From NCBI GenBank assembly GCA_018715465.1, contig DVLN01000101.1:1-15285 (forward strand): DNA of 15,285 nucleotides. The letters are read 5' to 3'. Position 1 is the stretch's first letter, and the number at the start of each line of letters is the position of its first letter. The stretch comes from Candidatus Faecivivens stercorigallinarum (lineage in GTDB: Bacteria > Bacillota > Clostridia > Oscillospirales > Ruminococcaceae). The position numbers and the translations under genes were made by a program. Below the pieces are notes generated by a model, which saw only the letters and a program-made list of their open reading frames with translations, did no database searches and was not told the DNA's origin. Below are positions 13,965 through 15,285 of this stretch, one piece after another.

Positions 13965-15285
13965 TTATTCTTCGGATAGCAGGCGGAAGATGACCGATTC
14001 ATATGGACGCAATATATGACCGCGGTATCCCCCTTGGCGGTCGTAGGAGGAGAGCAGCGGCTGCGCGGCATGGGGAATAAGCGATGCAGGGATTTCTGCC
14101 GGTTGTTCAGAAAAATTGTGGAAAGAAAGCAGCGTTTCTTCCGTGCAGCTGCGCTTGAGGGCAAATAGTGTATCTTCCGGAACCTCAAGGATTTCCAAAT
14201 CACCCCTTGAAAGGGCCGGGGATGTTTTGCGGAGGGCGATCAGTGATTTGTAGCAATGGTAGATGGAGCAGGGGTCCTGTTTCTGGCTTTGGACGTTGAT
14301 ATGCCGGTAATTGGGATTGATACCCAACCAGGGCTTGCCGGTGGTAAATCCTGCGTTAGGGGTTGTATCCCACTGCATAGGGGTACGGGCATTGTCACGG
14401 GAGACCATCTGTGCCTGTTTCAGGGCCTCATCCGGGGTTGCACCCGTCAGCAGCATCTGCTGGTAGGTGTTTTTCGCGTCAGGGTCATTGTATTCCTCAA
14501 TCGCGGAAAAGGAGATGTTGGTCATGCCGATCTCTTCGCCCTGATATACAAACGGAGTCCCCGGAAGAAAATGAAGCAGCATAGCCAGCATTTTTGCCGA
14601 GACCTCCCAGTATTCCTGGTCATTGCCATAGAGCGACACCTGCCGCGGTTTGTCGTGGTTGCTGAAGAATCTTGCCCACCAGCCGTCTTCTTTAAGCGCG
14701 TCATAGCTGCGTGCGATCTCTTCCCGCAGTTTTCCAGGCGACCATTCATTGATTTCAACCACCGGAGGAACAAACGGAATCGCCATGTCAAATTCCTCCC
14801 GGCCGGTCGCAACATAGCGCGCCAGTTCCTCTGTATCAGCGGCCGCAACTTCACCGACGGTCAGAATATTATATGGTGAAAAAATCCGGCGATTCATCTC
14901 ACGGATATATTTGTGGGTACCAGGCCGTCCGTTGACGAGACATCCGCTGGGAGAATAACCGTCCGGCATGGGCGGTGCAGGGGAATCAGGAAAATCCAGC
15001 GGTTTGTCCAGATAGCTGATGGCATCCACTCTGAACCCGTCCACTCCTTTTTTGACCCACCATTCCATCATCGAAAAGATTTCTTCCCGCAGCTGGGGGG
15101 TGGCCCAGTTGAGATCCGGCTGCTTACGGGAAAACAAGTGATAATAATACTGCCCGCGCTGTGGAACATATTCCCAGGCACTGCCGCCGAATACAGATGC
15201 CCAGTTGTTGGGTTCCTTTCCGTCTTTGGGGTCCCGCCAGATATAATAATCGCTTTTTTCATTGTTGCGTGAAGATTTGGACGTT
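13965..15285 (-). CDS. GH13 alpha-glucosidase / oligo-1,6-glucosidase, 5' end cut by window edge
   Basis: A cytoplasmic exo-acting glycoside hydrolase releasing glucose from small malto- or isomalto-oligosaccharides. The frame stays open to the right edge: reading back from 15137 gives YYIWRD, EPNNWASVFGGSAWEY and HLFSRKQPDLNW, all classic for this family, so the true start lies outside. About 439 residues are visible of a usual 550-560. Catalytic residues are present: nucleophile Asp in GFRVDAI (codon 15024-15026), acid/base Glu in TVGEVA (14850-14852), and transition-state Asp in NHDKPR (14652-14654). The residue after the nucleophile is Ala; many alpha-1,6-specific members have Val there, so alpha-1,4 or mixed specificity is possible. 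Phosphotrehalase is a less likely alternative. The gene converges on the signalling operon and shares its terminator. No functional link is evident. Confidence 0.9.
   Translation of the reverse strand, partial: TSKSSRNNEKSDYYIWRDPKDGKEPNNWASVFGGSAWEYVPQRGQYYYHLFSRKQPDLNWATPQLREEIFSMMEWWVKKGVDGFRVDAISYLDKPLDFPDSPAPPMPDGYSPSGCLVNGRPGTHKYIREMNRRIFSPYNILTVGEVAAADTEELARYVATGREEFDMAIPFVPPVVEINEWSPGKLREEIARSYDALKEDGWWARFFSNHDKPRQVSLYGNDQEYWEVSAKMLAMLLHFLPGTPFVYQGEEIGMTNISFSAIEEYNDPDAKNTYQQMLLTGATPDEALKQAQMVSRDNARTPMQWDTTPNAGFTTGKPWLGINPNYRHINVQSQKQDPCSIYHCYKSLIALRKTSPALSRGDLEILEVPEDTLFALKRSCTEETLLSFHNFSEQPAEIPASLIPHAAQPLLSSYDRQGGYRGHILRPYESVIFRLLSEE

Overview
The window looks like a chromosomal segment from a Gram-positive anaerobe of the Clostridia, most likely the Oscillospiraceae/Ruminococcaceae side. 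The reasons are strong AGGAGG-type ribosome binding sites before nearly every gene, a secreted protein ending in choline-binding-type wall repeats, an FtsX-type exporter of Firmicutes style, and no outer-membrane component. Exact taxonomy cannot be fixed from the sequence alone.

Layout. Eight genes lie head to tail on the plus strand (59-13855). They end at a strong bidirectional hairpin terminator (13892-13927), which separates them from a convergent, edge-truncated GH13 alpha-glucosidase on the minus strand (13965-15285). The first gene (59-532) encodes a small protein resembling a degenerate response-regulator receiver. A 114-bp AT-rich gap follows, holding a perfect 16-bp palindrome that overlaps a consensus -35 box. 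From 647 onward seven genes are packed with gaps of 47 bp or less, and two pairs overlap at stop/start, so they are probably one operon: FAAL-ACP-thioester reductase (647-3898); a GAF domain fused to an ABC ATPase (3946-5169); a giant FtsX-type permease with a long coiled-coil hairpin (5169-8312); a metallo-beta-lactamase-fold hydrolase (8339-9151); a secreted FecR-domain protein (9148-10713); a CHASE2-class III adenylate cyclase (10738-12546); and a secreted NHL beta-propeller with four choline-binding-type repeats (12563-13855).

Reading of the system (inference). The first half looks like 'make and export a lipid': a fatty acid is adenylated, loaded on an in-line carrier domain and reductively released as an aldehyde or alcohol, next to a MacB/DevCA/Lol-like exporter. 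The second half looks like 'sense outside, signal inside': secreted FecR and NHL proteins beside a cyclase with an extracytoplasmic CHASE2 sensor, plus a hydrolase of a superfamily that includes cyclic-nucleotide phosphodiesterases. The GAF domain fused to the exporter ATPase carries a near-match to the NKFDE motif of cyclic-nucleotide-binding GAF domains, which could tie the halves together as a cAMP-gated lipid exporter. The parallel with cyanobacterial heterocyst glycolipid export (HetM-type ACP-reductase plus DevBCA) is suggestive, although no glycosyltransferase, ketosynthase or membrane-fusion protein is present here. I do not recognise this gene combination as a described system. No tRNA, rRNA, CRISPR array, transposase or attachment site was seen.
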